Part shown: piece after piece, positions 1 to 8,460 of the stretch
Position numbering within the stretch: position 1 is the stretch's first letter
How the letters are laid out: the number at the start of each line of letters is the position of its first letter
DNA from: CAKSQF01 sp963628435
GTDB taxonomy: Bacteria > Bacillota > Clostridia > Oscillospirales > CAG-272
Direction: 5' to 3'
NCBI GenBank assembly: GCA_963628435.1
Contig: CAVGEY010000001.1
Coordinates: 62,001-126,000, forward strand
DNA: 64,000 nt
Translations under genes and position numbers: made by a program
The notes under the pieces: model-generated
Databases searched by the model: none
Seen by the model: the letters and a program-made list of their open reading frames with translations, nothing else
Told to the model about the DNA's origin: nothing

Positions 1-597
1 GCCGAAGATCTCAAAAAGAATTTCGCGGAAAATCTGACCGCGCTTCGCGGTAAAGCAGGGATGACACAGGCTCAGCTTGCCGAAAAAATCAGCTATTCGG
101 ACAAGGCGGTCTCGAAATGGGAGAGAGGGGAGTCGATTCCCGATGTCGGCACGCTCAAAAGCATTGCCGATCTCTTTTCGGTAACCGTCGATTATCTCAT
201 AGTTCATCACGACGAGAATGTCGCCGATATTCCGGAAGACGAAAGCTCCGAGAAAAAGCCGGCGGTCAGCCGCAAAATGATAACTCTGACCGCGCTTATC
301 GGAATTTTCGCACTCGCGACACTCGTTTTCATCTCTCTCTGGCTGAGCGGTCATATCGTCTGGACGGTGTATGTAGCGTCGATTCCCGCCGCGCTTATCA
401 CGCATCTTGTGCTAAACTCGATCTGGAACGGCGGAAAAGGCAATTTCTATATCGTGTCGCTTCTGATGTTAAGTCTGATAGCTCTCGTCTATGTCTGCTT
501 TCTCCCGAAAAATCTCTGGCAGCTTTTTCTGCTTGCCATTCCGTCAGAGGCAACGATTATCTTCGGATTTCACATCAAACCGGGCAAAAAACGCTGA
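1..597 (+). CDS. XRE-family HTH regulator with membrane C-terminus (5' truncated)
   Basis: The frame is open from the first base (AEDLKKNFAENLTALRGKAG) into a HTH_3 domain, so the true start lies upstream of the window. An internal ATG at 61 would cut the first HTH helix and is not the start. The helix-turn-helix (MTQAQLAEKI...KAVSKWERG...PDVGTLKSIAD) is of the Cro/CI type, with the VSKWERGES motif common in Clostridia. After a short acidic linker come about four hydrophobic segments, so this is a membrane-tethered or membrane-associated DNA-binding protein. Its targets are unknown. A strong terminator follows the gene. Confidence 0.85.
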   Translation, partial: AEDLKKNFAENLTALRGKAGMTQAQLAEKISYSDKAVSKWERGESIPDVGTLKSIADLFSVTVDYLIVHHDENVADIPEDESSEKKPAVSRKMITLTALIGIFALATLVFISLWLSGHIVWTVYVASIPAALITHLVLNSIWNGGKGNFYIVSLLMLSLIALVYVCFLPKNLWQLFLLAIPSEATIIFGFHIKPGKKR

Positions 598-626
598 ATA
601 ACCGCCCCATAAAATCAAATTCTACT

Positions 627-664
627 GCCGGTAGAGTCGGATTTTCCGATTCTACCGGCTTTTT
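627..664 (+). terminator. Intrinsic terminator after the XRE regulator
   Basis: A 15-bp stem (GCCGGTAGAGTCGGA / TCCGATTCTACCGGC, one G-U pair) with a TTT loop is followed by TTTTT. Further copies of GGTAGAG follow at about 670-700. Confidence 0.85.
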
Positions 665-740
665 CTCTTCGGTAGAGCGAAAATTTCGCGCGGTAGAGCC
701 GATTTCGAGAGGGCGTAGAGAGCGTCAACGCCGAAGTAGG

Positions 741-769
741 TTGATTTTTCGGCGCGGACGGTTTATAAT
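741..769 (+). promoter_or_regulatory. Predicted sigma-A promoter for degV
   Basis: TTGATT (741-746), 17-bp spacer, TATAAT (764-769), leaving an untranslated leader of about 120 nt before the DegV gene. The rest of the 598-897 gap holds only the terminator and GGTAGAG repeats. Confidence 0.6.
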
Positions 770-897
770 CCGAATGTAAATACGAGGCGCATCCCGAATG
801 CGAAACGAATCTGAAAACAGAGCGGAAAATCCGCACATAAAACGGCGGACTTCCCCCTGTCCGGCTTGTCCGAACAATGGAAAGGTGATTTTGCAAA

Positions 898-1755
898 ATG
901 ATTAAAATTTTAACGGATACATCGGCAAATCTCGAAAGAAAGACCATTGATGAATACTCGCTCACCGTGATTCCGTTCAATTATACGGTGAACGGAGAGG
1001 TCTGCGAAAAAGACGGCACCGAATTTGACGGCAAGGCCTTTTATGACAGCATTCGCGCGGGCGCCGATGTACGGACATCGATGATAAATCCCGAGGGGTA
1101 CAAAGACGCGTTCGAAAAGCATCTCGCCTGCGGCGACGATGTTATCTATATCGGAATGTCGGGCGGAATAAGCGGCTCGGCAAACGCCGCGAAATTTGCC
1201 GCCGACGAACTCGCCGAACTCTATCCCGACAGAAAAATCGCGGCGATAGACTCGCGCGCCGCATCGCTCGGAGAGGGACTTCAGGTGATATATGCCGCAA
1301 AACTGCTGAAAGAGGGCAAAAATTTCGAGGAAATCGTCAGGATGACACTCGAATATTCGGACAAAATCTGCCAGTATTTCACGGTTGACGATTTGTGCCA
1401 TCTGCAGAAGGGCGGACGGCTGTCCAAAGTCGCGGCGGTTGTCGGCTCGCTTCTCCAGATTAAACCGATTCTCACGGGCGACGAAAACGGCAGAATAGTT
1501 AGCTGCGGCAAGGCGAGAGGCAAAAAGAGAGTGCTTTGCGAGCTTGCGGACAGATATGCCGAACTTGCCGACGACAAGAGCGCGCCGATAGGAATCGCCG
1601 ATGCCGACGATCCGAGCGGTACCGAATTTCTGCTCGGAAAACTCATCGAAAAGGGATTCTGCGGAGAGGCGATAAAGGTCTGCTATGAGCCGGTAACCGG
1701 CTCGCACGTCGGTCCGGGGGCGATTGCGCTCTTCTTCCACGGCACACACAAATAA
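898..1755 (+). CDS. DegV family fatty-acid-binding protein
   Basis: This 285-residue protein has normal DegV length and layout. The N-terminus is MIKILTDTSANL, TSMINPEGY matches the family's TS-x-PS loop, GMSGGISGSANAA is the lipid-head-group serine loop, and SHVGPGAIALFF is the conserved C-terminal strand. DegV/FakB proteins bind a fatty acid in the cytoplasm. FakB members hand it to the kinase FakA for phosphorylation and membrane lipid synthesis, but no fakA is in this window. The ATG has GGAAAGG about 11 nt upstream. It is followed 86 nt later by the TrhA gene on the same strand. Confidence 0.9.
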   Translation: MIKILTDTSANLERKTIDEYSLTVIPFNYTVNGEVCEKDGTEFDGKAFYDSIRAGADVRTSMINPEGYKDAFEKHLACGDDVIYIGMSGGISGSANAAKFAADELAELYPDRKIAAIDSRAASLGEGLQVIYAAKLLKEGKNFEEIVRMTLEYSDKICQYFTVDDLCHLQKGGRLSKVAAVVGSLLQIKPILTGDENGRIVSCGKARGKKRVLCELADRYAELADDKSAPIGIADADDPSGTEFLLGKLIEKGFCGEAIKVCYEPVTGSHVGPGAIALFFHGTHK

Positions 1756-1840
1756 AAAATACGGAAAACTGCCGGGATTTTTGATTTTCCGATAAAATCG
1801 CGGGCATACGAATTTACATCGATTTGAAAGGGTGATTTTT

Positions 1841-2512
1841 TTGACACGGACACCGATAAGAGAAAGGGAACTGCCGAAATATACGCGGGGCGAGGACATC
1901 GCCAACATGGTAACGCATATAGTCGGCGGAGCGCTCGGAATAATCGTAACCGTTTTGTCGGTACTTGCAGCCGCATATCATAAAAATCCCGCGGGGATTG
2001 TCGGCGGCGCGATATACGGGGCATCGATGATTGCCCTTTACAGCGTGTCGAGCATCTATCACGGACTGCGTCCCGGACTCGGAAAAAAGGTTATGCAGGT
2101 CATTGATCACTGCACGATATATTTTCTGATTGCGGGCACATATACGCCCATTCTGCTTTCCTCGATTGCGCCCGTCTATCCCGCACTCGCGTGGACCGTT
2201 TTCGGAATAGAGTGGGGACTTACCGCATTCGCGGTTGTTTTCACCGCGATTGACCACAAAAAATACGCGGCCCTCTCGATGACCTGCTATATCGGCATGG
2301 GATGGTGCATAATATTCGCGATGAAGGCGACAATCGAATGTATGGGCAAAGCCGGTTTTCTCTGGCTGCTTGCGGGCGGTATCGCATATACCGTCGGCGC
2401 GGTCCTTTACGGAATCGGTCACAAAAAGCCGATTTATCACACCGTTTTTCATGTATTCGTGGATCTCGGCTCGATTCTTCAGGCGGTATGCATAATTTTC
2501 TATGTGCTCTGA
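1841..2512 (+). CDS. Hemolysin III / TrhA family membrane protein
   Basis: A seven-transmembrane PAQR-type protein of 223 residues. The family signatures are visible: GEDIANMVTHIVGG at the N-terminus, SSIYHG in TM2-3, DHCTIYFLIAGTYTP, and the C-terminal HTVFHVFVD, whose histidines are metal ligands in PAQR proteins. Members are linked to membrane lipid homeostasis, and the hemolysin name is historical. The TTG at 1841 is chosen over a GTG at 1832 because GAAAGG (1826-1831) is then correctly spaced, whereas the GTG abuts the Shine-Dalgarno. Confidence 0.88.
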   Translation: MTRTPIRERELPKYTRGEDIANMVTHIVGGALGIIVTVLSVLAAAYHKNPAGIVGGAIYGASMIALYSVSSIYHGLRPGLGKKVMQVIDHCTIYFLIAGTYTPILLSSIAPVYPALAWTVFGIEWGLTAFAVVFTAIDHKKYAALSMTCYIGMGWCIIFAMKATIECMGKAGFLWLLAGGIAYTVGAVLYGIGHKKPIYHTVFHVFVDLGSILQAVCIIFYVL

Positions 2513-2533
2513 TGCATCCTGTATTATAAGTAT

Positions 2534-2577
2534 CCCCCGCTTGTCGGCAAAATCGACAGCGGGGGAGTGCTGTTTTT
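2534..2577 (+). terminator. Probable terminator after TrhA gene
   Basis: CCCCCGCTTGTCG pairs with CGACAGCGGGGG (one bulge). A TTTTT run starts 8 nt after the stem, so termination may be moderate. Confidence 0.6.
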
Positions 2578-2631
2578 GTGCATATTTCACACTACTCGGT
2601 GAAAAAAATTCGCCGAAATGGCGGTTTGCTA

Positions 2632-2660
2632 TTGCAATTTGATATTATGTGTGTTACAAT
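2632..2660 (+). promoter_or_regulatory. Predicted promoter for brnQ
   Basis: TTGCAA (2632-2637), exactly 17 bp, TACAAT (2655-2660). Transcription from about 2667 excludes the longer reading frame that begins at 2649. Confidence 0.75.
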
Positions 2661-2714
2661 GGGAGAAAATACGAAAAATTTTCGGAATTTGTAAAGGAGC
2701 GGGGAAATACCCCG

Positions 2715-4091
2715 ATGTGTGGCATAATGAAGAAAAAACTGACTTTTGCCGAGACGGTCACGGTCGGCAGCATGTTGTTCGGACTCTTTTTCGGCGCCGG
2801 CAATCTTATTTTCCCCGTTTTTATGGGACAGTCGGCAGGCGAAAATGTGTGGCCCGCGATTATCGGATTTCTGATAACCGGTGTCGGAATACCGCTTCTC
2901 GGCGTTGCTTCGCTCGGCATGAGCCGAAGCAACGGCGTTTACGAAATGAGCGGATTTGTCGGAAAGAAATACGCGGTCTTTTTCACGGTTGCCCTTTATC
3001 TTACAATCGGGCCGTTCTTCGCGATTCCGAGATGCGCATCGACCTCCTTTTCGGTCGGAATCAGGCCGATGATTGCCGATGACGGTTTCACGGTCGCCGC
3101 CACCTGGATTTTTTCGGCGCTCTTTTTCGCGGCGGTGCTTATCTTCTCGCTTTTCCCCGGTAAGATTCTCACATGGGTGGGCCGTATTCTCACCCCTCTT
3201 TTCCTCGTGAGTCTCGGAATTCTGCTCATATACGCGCTGATAAAGCCGATGGGCGATTATTCGGCGGTTGAGGCGCAGCAGGCATATCAAAGCGGCGCGC
3301 TGTTCAAGGGATTTATCGAAGGATATAATACGATGGATGTGCTTGCGGGGCTTGCTTTCGGCATCGTCGTCGTCAATGCGATAAAAGGCGTCGGAGTCAA
3401 GGATCCGTCGGCGATTGCATCAAGCACGGTCAAATCGGGTATAGTCGGATGCGCGATTATGGCGCTTATTTACGCCGCGCTTGCGGTGGTCGGCGCCGAA
3501 AGCCGAACGGTCTACGGGCTCGCATCTGACGGCGGAGAGGCACTCAGCGTAATCGCAAGGCATTATTTCGGAGATGTCGGAGCCGCGCTGCTCGCGGTTA
3601 TCGTTACACTCGCCTGCCTCAAAACGGCGGCGGGACTTATCACAAGCTGTTCGGAGGCTTTTTGCGAAATCTTCCCGAACGGGCCGAAATACAGATTCTA
3701 CGCGATCACATTCTGCGTTGTGTCGTTTCTCATATCGACTATCGGACTGTCGGCGATTATATCCTGGTCGCTGCCCGTACTGATGTTCCTCTATCCGCTC
3801 TCGATAACCCTTATTCTGCTCGCACTCTGCGGAAAGCTGTTTGACAACGACAAGATCATTTACCGTTCGGTAACCGCCCTCACGCTTGTCGCTTCCTTTT
3901 TCGATTTCGTAAAGGCGCTTCCCGCCGACATCGCCGATTTGCCCGTCGTCAAGCAGATAAACGCCGTCGGCGACATGCTGCCGTTTGCCGATCTGGGACT
4001 CGGCTGGGTATGTCCCGCACTTCTCGGTCTTTTGATCGGTATCCTGATAAGACTTGTATCGAAAAGAAGAAAAACGGCGAAAGCCGAATGA
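2715..4091 (+). CDS. brnQ: Branched-chain amino acid:cation symporter (LIVCS, BrnQ)
   Basis: A membrane carrier of 458 residues with about 12 hydrophobic segments. The LIVCS signature is present near the N-terminus (GLFFGAGNLIFPVFMGQ), followed by the conserved EMSGFVGKKYAVFF and GPFFAIPR segments. The family takes up leucine, isoleucine and valine with Na+ or H+. The start at 2715 follows AAAGGAG (2693-2699), with a 5-bp GC hairpin (2700-2714) lying between the Shine-Dalgarno and the ATG. An ATG 12 nt downstream (2727) is an alternative start. The gene stands alone between its own promoter and terminator. Confidence 0.9.
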   Translation: MCGIMKKKLTFAETVTVGSMLFGLFFGAGNLIFPVFMGQSAGENVWPAIIGFLITGVGIPLLGVASLGMSRSNGVYEMSGFVGKKYAVFFTVALYLTIGPFFAIPRCASTSFSVGIRPMIADDGFTVAATWIFSALFFAAVLIFSLFPGKILTWVGRILTPLFLVSLGILLIYALIKPMGDYSAVEAQQAYQSGALFKGFIEGYNTMDVLAGLAFGIVVVNAIKGVGVKDPSAIASSTVKSGIVGCAIMALIYAALAVVGAESRTVYGLASDGGEALSVIARHYFGDVGAALLAVIVTLACLKTAAGLITSCSEAFCEIFPNGPKYRFYAITFCVVSFLISTIGLSAIISWSLPVLMFLYPLSITLILLALCGKLFDNDKIIYRSVTALTLVASFFDFVKALPADIADLPVVKQINAVGDMLPFADLGLGWVCPALLGLLIGILIRLVSKRRKTAKAE

Positions 4092-4123
4092 CGGCTCTGC
4101 CGAAAACCGATAAACAGACATCA

Positions 4124-4153
4124 AAACGCCCGACGGAAGTCCGTCGGGCGTTT
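4124..4153. terminator. Perfect-stem terminator after brnQ
   Basis: AAACGCCCGACGGA and TCCGTCGGGCGTTT form a perfect 14-bp inverted repeat with a minimal loop. The T/A ends suit termination in either direction. Confidence 0.8.
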
Positions 4154-4251
4154 CGCTGTCCGAAATCTTTTTCGAATAAAGGCGCAAATGTGAAAAAAGA
4201 GCGGAAAATTTAATTTATTTTGCAAAATATTGTTATTTTCGACTTTTTTTA

Positions 4252-4280
4252 TTGACTTGACGCGATTATTATTGTATAAT
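4252..4280 (+). promoter_or_regulatory. Strong predicted promoter for the GPH symporter
   Basis: TTGACT (4252-4257), 17 bp, perfect TATAAT (4275-4280), 55 nt upstream of the start codon. Confidence 0.8.
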
Positions 4281-4335
4281 AAATACAAATCAGCGATATG
4301 CTTACAAGAATTTTTTATCAGGAGATTTTGTCATT

Positions 4336-5685
4336 ATGAAACCGACAAAAAAAATAACAAACCGCGTTCTGATTCTCTTCGCGATAGGACAGTTCGGCTG
4401 GAGCCTGCTGTCCGGAATTGTATCCGGATTTATGACATTCTATTATACGGGCGACGGCGCTCTGTTCGGCACGCACATAACCGGAGGAAGAATTTTCCTC
4501 GGACTGACGATTTTCGGCATTACCACGGCGATAGGCCGAATTTTCGATGCGGTAACCGACCCGATGATTGCGGGATGGTCGGACAGAAGTGCCTACAAGG
4601 GCGGCAGACGTATCCCGTTTATGAAGGCGATTTCCATTCCGTTCGCTCTCTCGACGATTGCCATATTCGTTCTTCCGTCAACATCGAATGTCATTGTCAA
4701 CGACATCATTCTTTTTGTCGTGCTGATGCTCTTCTATCTCTTCATGACGATCTACTGCACGCCGTATAATGCGCTGATTGCCGAACTCGGCGACACGCAG
4801 GAGCATCGCGTCAACGTTTCCACCTATATTTCGTTTACCTACATAGTCGGCTTCTCGGTATCCTATCTGCTTCCGAATATCGCATCTGTTTTCACCGAAT
4901 CGCTCGGCAAGGAGAGTGCGGTAAGACTTGCCATCGCCATTCTGTCGGCGGTTGCCGCCGCGGCGATGCTCGTTCCGTCATTCGCGATAAAAGAGAGAGA
5001 TTATATCGAGTCCGAACCGGTTAAGACACGCGCGTTCGCATCTCTTTTCCGCACATACTCGAACGGACAGTTCCGCCGTTTCGTTTATTCGGATGTAATC
5101 TATTTCTTCGCGGTTACCCTTTTCCAGACCGGACTCACCTTCTATATCACAAAACTTATGGGTGCCGATGAGAGCAATTCGTTCATGCTCACCGTGATTA
5201 TGACGCTTGTCAGCCTCTGTCTCTATCCCGCCGTCAACCGTCTTGCGCCGAAATTCGGCAAAAAAGCAATCATCGTTGTCGGCTTCTTCACCTATTCGGC
5301 GGTATTCCTGCTCGCCGGATTCTGCGGAAAGGGAATAGGCTGGGGATATGTGATTGCGGTCTGCGCCGCCGTTCCGATGGCGATTCTCGGCATACTGCCG
5401 CAGGCGGTTGTCGCCGATATAGCCGAGGCGGATGCGATTGAAACCGGCGAAATGAGAAGCGGAATGTTTTTCGCCGCCCGCACATTTGCGATGAAGCTCG
5501 GACAGGCCGCCGCAATGCTTGTTTTCACATCGGTAACCGCGTCGGGTACCGCGGCCGAATACCGCGCGACCGCGTTTATCGCCGCCGTCTGCTGCCTTAT
5601 CGGTTCGGTGCTTTTCCTCTTCTACAACGAAAAGAAGGTCATGGCGGTAATATCAAAAAGACAGAGCGACAGCGAAAAGAAATAA
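4336..5685 (+). CDS. GPH-family (MFS) sugar:cation symporter
   Basis: A 449-residue, 12-TM carrier. The glycoside-pentoside-hexuronide signature GRIFDAVTDPMIAGWSDRS lies after TM2, followed by GGRRIPFM, the conserved basic loop. GPH carriers import glycosides, pentosides or hexuronides with a cation; the substrate here cannot be read from sequence. GGAG sits 10 nt upstream of the ATG. The alpha/beta hydrolase gene starts 25 nt after the stop, so the two are probably co-transcribed. Confidence 0.85.
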   Translation: MKPTKKITNRVLILFAIGQFGWSLLSGIVSGFMTFYYTGDGALFGTHITGGRIFLGLTIFGITTAIGRIFDAVTDPMIAGWSDRSAYKGGRRIPFMKAISIPFALSTIAIFVLPSTSNVIVNDIILFVVLMLFYLFMTIYCTPYNALIAELGDTQEHRVNVSTYISFTYIVGFSVSYLLPNIASVFTESLGKESAVRLAIAILSAVAAAAMLVPSFAIKERDYIESEPVKTRAFASLFRTYSNGQFRRFVYSDVIYFFAVTLFQTGLTFYITKLMGADESNSFMLTVIMTLVSLCLYPAVNRLAPKFGKKAIIVVGFFTYSAVFLLAGFCGKGIGWGYVIAVCAAVPMAILGILPQAVVADIAEADAIETGEMRSGMFFAARTFAMKLGQAAAMLVFTSVTASGTAAEYRATAFIAAVCCLIGSVLFLFYNEKKVMAVISKRQSDSEKK

Positions 5686-5710
5686 TGCCGCAGAAAGGTT
5701 ACACTCAAAG

Positions 5711-6676
5711 ATGAGAGATTTTTACATTTCCGAGGATAAATACGCCGACAGCATGCGGGATACGGTCATGCCTTATCTGGCAGACCGCCGCACCGAATTT
5801 TACATCGAGGGTTATGACGGAAATAAACTGCATGTTATGTTCTATTCGGCGGACAATCCCAAAAAGACGGTCGTGATTTCGCACGGATATACCGAATCGT
5901 CCGAAAAATTTCACGAAATGACCTATTATCTTCTGCTTGACGGCTTCAATGTCTATATTCCCGACCAGCGCGGACACGGTCTTTCCTATCGAAAGCTGTC
6001 CGACAACACCCTGACATACATCGATGATTTCGATGAATACGAAAAAGATTTCGAACTTCACGCCGCAAAAGCGAAAGAACTCGGCAATCTGCCGCTGCTT
6101 TTATATGCACATTCGATGGGCGGTGCGGTCGCCATGCAGACGCTCATAAAATGCCCCGAACTGTTCGAGGCCGCATTTCTCTCGTCGCCTATGATTGTTC
6201 CCGCGAGCGGAAACATCCCGATGTGGGTGGGCAAAGCGATTGCGGGTGCCGCCGTTCTGCTCGGAATGAAGGAAAAACGCGCATTCATATCGCCTCCGTA
6301 CAGCGGACACGAGGAATTCGAAAATTCGTGCAAGACCTGCAAAGTCCGCTTCGACGAATACGAAAAGATAAAGAGCAGTACCCCCTGCTATCAGAACGCC
6401 TGCACAACCTACGGCTGGATATGTCAGTCGCTGAAAGTCGGCCCCGAAATTCTCAAAAAGGGCGTACCCGAAAAGGTAAATGTTCGGATATTCATGGCGA
6501 TTGCGGGGAAGGACACGGTCGTTCTCGCCGGGCCGCAGAAGGAGCTTGCGGGACGCCTGCCGAACTGCACGCTGAAAATCTATCCCGAATCGAAACACGA
6601 AATTTACGGATGTACCGATGATGTCCTGTTCGGATATTATGACGATCTGCTCGGATTTTATGAAGGTATAAGCTGA
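5711..6676 (+). CDS. Alpha/beta hydrolase (lysophospholipase/monoacylglycerol-lipase-like)
   Basis: A 321-residue soluble hydrolase. The oxyanion-hole motif is VVISHGYTESS, the cap begins after IPDQRGHGLS, and the nucleophile elbow AHSMGG places the catalytic serine at residue 135. Candidate acid and base are the Asp in AGKDTVV and the His in ESKHEIYG. This is the Hydrolase_4 layout found in monoacylglycerol lipases and lysophospholipases. It sits directly downstream of the GPH symporter, so it could also de-esterify an imported glycoside, though nothing in the sequence decides this. Confidence 0.82.
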   Translation: MRDFYISEDKYADSMRDTVMPYLADRRTEFYIEGYDGNKLHVMFYSADNPKKTVVISHGYTESSEKFHEMTYYLLLDGFNVYIPDQRGHGLSYRKLSDNTLTYIDDFDEYEKDFELHAAKAKELGNLPLLLYAHSMGGAVAMQTLIKCPELFEAAFLSSPMIVPASGNIPMWVGKAIAGAAVLLGMKEKRAFISPPYSGHEEFENSCKTCKVRFDEYEKIKSSTPCYQNACTTYGWICQSLKVGPEILKKGVPEKVNVRIFMAIAGKDTVVLAGPQKELAGRLPNCTLKIYPESKHEIYGCTDDVLFGYYDDLLGFYEGIS

Positions 6677-6693
6677 GTTTCGAAATAACAGTC

Positions 6694-6725
6694 GCCGAAG
6701 TCGGAGCCGCCTTTCCGACTTCGGC
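6694..6725. terminator. Hairpin after the hydrolase gene
   Basis: GCCGAAGTCGGA / TCCGACTTCGGC is a perfect 12-bp stem with an 8-nt loop. There is no T-run after it on the + strand, so termination is uncertain. Confidence 0.45.
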
Positions 6726-6784
6726 AATTAGCCCGATAACCGAAAAAGGTGCCGAAAAACCGCGAATTTTTTTTGAAAATACTA

Positions 6785-6812
6785 TTGACAAACCGAAAAT
6801 CTATGCTATAAT
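6785..6812 (+). promoter_or_regulatory. Promoter of tRNA-Lys
   Basis: Perfect TTGACA (6785-6790), 16 bp, perfect TATAAT (6807-6812), 36 nt before the tRNA. Confidence 0.85.
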
Positions 6813-6847
6813 AATAGCTGTTCCGCGGCAATAGCCGAGGAGCGGAT

Positions 6848-6923
6848 GCACCCTTAGCTCAGTTGGTAGAGCAACTGACTCTTAATCAGTGGGTCCGGGG
6901 TTCGAGTCCCCGAGGGTGCACCA
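6848..6923 (+). tRNA. tRNA-Lys (anticodon CTT)
   Basis: A complete 76-nt cloverleaf. The acceptor arms are GCACCCT / AGGGTGC with discriminator A and an encoded CCA. The D arm is GCTC-AGTTGGTA-GAGC, the anticodon stem ACTGA/TCAGT with loop CTCTTAA, and the T arm CGGGG-TTCGAGT-CCCCG. Loop positions 34-36 read CTT, which decodes AAG (Lys). Confidence 0.97.
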
Positions 6924-6924
6924 C

Positions 6925-6961
6925 AAAATTCCCGATACGGTGTATCGGGAATTTTATTTTT
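6925..6961 (+). terminator. Terminator of tRNA-Lys
   Basis: AAAATTCCCGATAC and GTATCGGGAATTTT form a perfect 14-bp stem with a GGT loop, followed by ATTTTT. Confidence 0.85.
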
Positions 6962-6980
6962 CCGAAAAGCGAAAAAACTA

Positions 6981-7009
6981 TTGACATTTTGCCGAAAATG
7001 TGATAGAAT
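6981..7009 (+). promoter_or_regulatory. Promoter of the T-box/trpXYZ operon
   Basis: Perfect TTGACA (6981-6986), 17 bp, TAGAAT (7004-7009), just upstream of the structured leader. Confidence 0.8.
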
Positions 7010-7015
7010 CGGCAA

Positions 7016-7303
7016 AACAGAAACCGATGACGAAGAGTAGTAACTTTCGCGGATACCTCCAGAGAGCCGCAGACGGTGTGATTGCGGCGGCGATTACGAA
7101 AGCGAATGGACTTCCGAGGGCGGCCGAAAGCGCAGGCAAGTAGCAGCCGACGGGTACCGTACCCGTAAAAAGACGGATCACATATTTGTGTGACAGAGCG
7201 GACGCGAATGCGTCAATTTGGGTGGTACCGCGGAATTTATTTTCAGCAGAATGAAAATGTTGTTTCGTCCCAAGCACAGCAGAAACTGTGCTTGGGATTT
7301 TTT
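7016..7303 (+). ncRNA. T-box leader, probable tRNA-Trp sensor
   Basis: The diagnostic T-box sequence AATTTGGGTGGTACCGCGG lies at 7215-7233. It is followed by an intrinsic terminator (TCCCAAGCACAG / CTGTGCTTGGGA, then TTTTTT, 7268-7303). Stem-I-like sequence precedes it. TGG followed by a purine at 7107-7110 (GCGAATGGACTTCC) sits where the specifier codon is expected and would read tryptophan. T-boxes bind uncharged tRNA and let transcription continue when the amino acid is scarce. The downstream TrpXYZ-like importer fits a Trp specifier. The T-box call is firm; the specifier assignment is an inference. Confidence 0.92.
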
Positions 7304-7421
7304 ATTTGCGGGGTGCGATATGTATTTTTCGGGTATACGATGGCGGCTTTCCTTTTTTTCGGCTTAAACGGCAAATCTACGGAAAACGGTTGAAATTTAA
7401 TTAAAAAGAAAGGCGTATGTC

Positions 7422-8399
7422 ATGAAAAAATCAAATAAAAGTTTGCGTATAATATCGGCGGCGCTTGCCGCTCTGCTTATTGTCACGGCCCTTCCCGTGA
7501 TGCTCACCTCCTGTTCGTCCGGAAAAAAGATAATCGGAATCGTGCAGTTCGGCTCGCACGAATCGCTCAACAACTGCTATGACGGCATTATAGAGGGGCT
7601 GAAAAGCTCGGGAATAAATCTTGACGAATATGAAATCGAATATCTCAACAGCAATTTCGATTCGAGCGTGTCCCAGACTCAGTGCAATCAGCTCGTCAAC
7701 AAGGGCGCGGCCGTGATAATCGCGATTGCGACTCCGTCGGCGGTTGCCGCCGCCAATGCCGCCGCCGACAGCTCGGTACCTGTTGTATACTGCGCCGTAA
7801 CCGACAGTTCGGTCATGGAAAATTATAAGAATGTCACAGGCTCATCCGATGTTCCGAACTTCGAAAAACAGCTCGAAACGGTTACCGCGATTATGGGCAG
7901 AACCGATCTTAAAATCGGCGTGCTCTATTCGACCGAGGAATCGTCATCGCCCTATCAGGTCGAAATGCTCGAAAAGGCCGCAAAAGCATACGACGGAATG
8001 TCGGTCAGCGTTCGTGCCGTCGCCGACATAAACACAATCGACACGCAGGTAAATGCGCTCATTTCCGAAAAGGTCGACTGCTTCGTGAATCTGCTCGACA
8101 ACACGATTGTCGGCAAACTCACATCGAATATTCTGCCGCTTACCGATGAGGCGGGTATACCCGTGTTCGGCTCGGAGGTCGAGCAGGTGAAAAAAGGATG
8201 CGCCGCATCGGCATCGATTGATTATATCACGGTCGGAAAATCGGCGGGAGAGGCGGCAGCCGCAATACTTTCGGGTAAATCGGCTGACGATATTCCGGTC
8301 GCCGTGATAACCGATCCCGAAAACTATATTAACACCGGCGTTATAAAGAAGCTCGGACTCACCGTTCCCGAAGATTTCGACGCGACCGACGTCGGATAA
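7422..8399 (+). CDS. trpX: ABC importer substrate-binding lipoprotein, TrpX-like
   Basis: 325 residues beginning with a lipoprotein signal (hydrophobic core, then LTSCSS, with Cys as lipidation site). The mature part matches the ABC_sub_bind fold: GIVQFGSHESLNNCYDG, an internal AVIIAIATPSAVAAANAA hinge segment, and VPVVYCAVTDSS. In Firmicutes this family occurs with a two-gene importer core under tryptophan T-box control and is proposed to bind tryptophan or a related aromatic compound. It is the first gene after the T-box leader, with GAAAGG 8 nt before the ATG. Confidence 0.85.
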   Translation: MKKSNKSLRIISAALAALLIVTALPVMLTSCSSGKKIIGIVQFGSHESLNNCYDGIIEGLKSSGINLDEYEIEYLNSNFDSSVSQTQCNQLVNKGAAVIIAIATPSAVAAANAAADSSVPVVYCAVTDSSVMENYKNVTGSSDVPNFEKQLETVTAIMGRTDLKIGVLYSTEESSSPYQVEMLEKAAKAYDGMSVSVRAVADINTIDTQVNALISEKVDCFVNLLDNTIVGKLTSNILPLTDEAGIPVFGSEVEQVKKGCAASASIDYITVGKSAGEAAAAILSGKSADDIPVAVITDPENYINTGVIKKLGLTVPEDFDATDVG

Positions 8400-8460
8400 A
8401 ACGCCAAAAACACGGAAAAATCGTGCAAAACACCGACAAAACAAGGAGAATTAAGAAATT

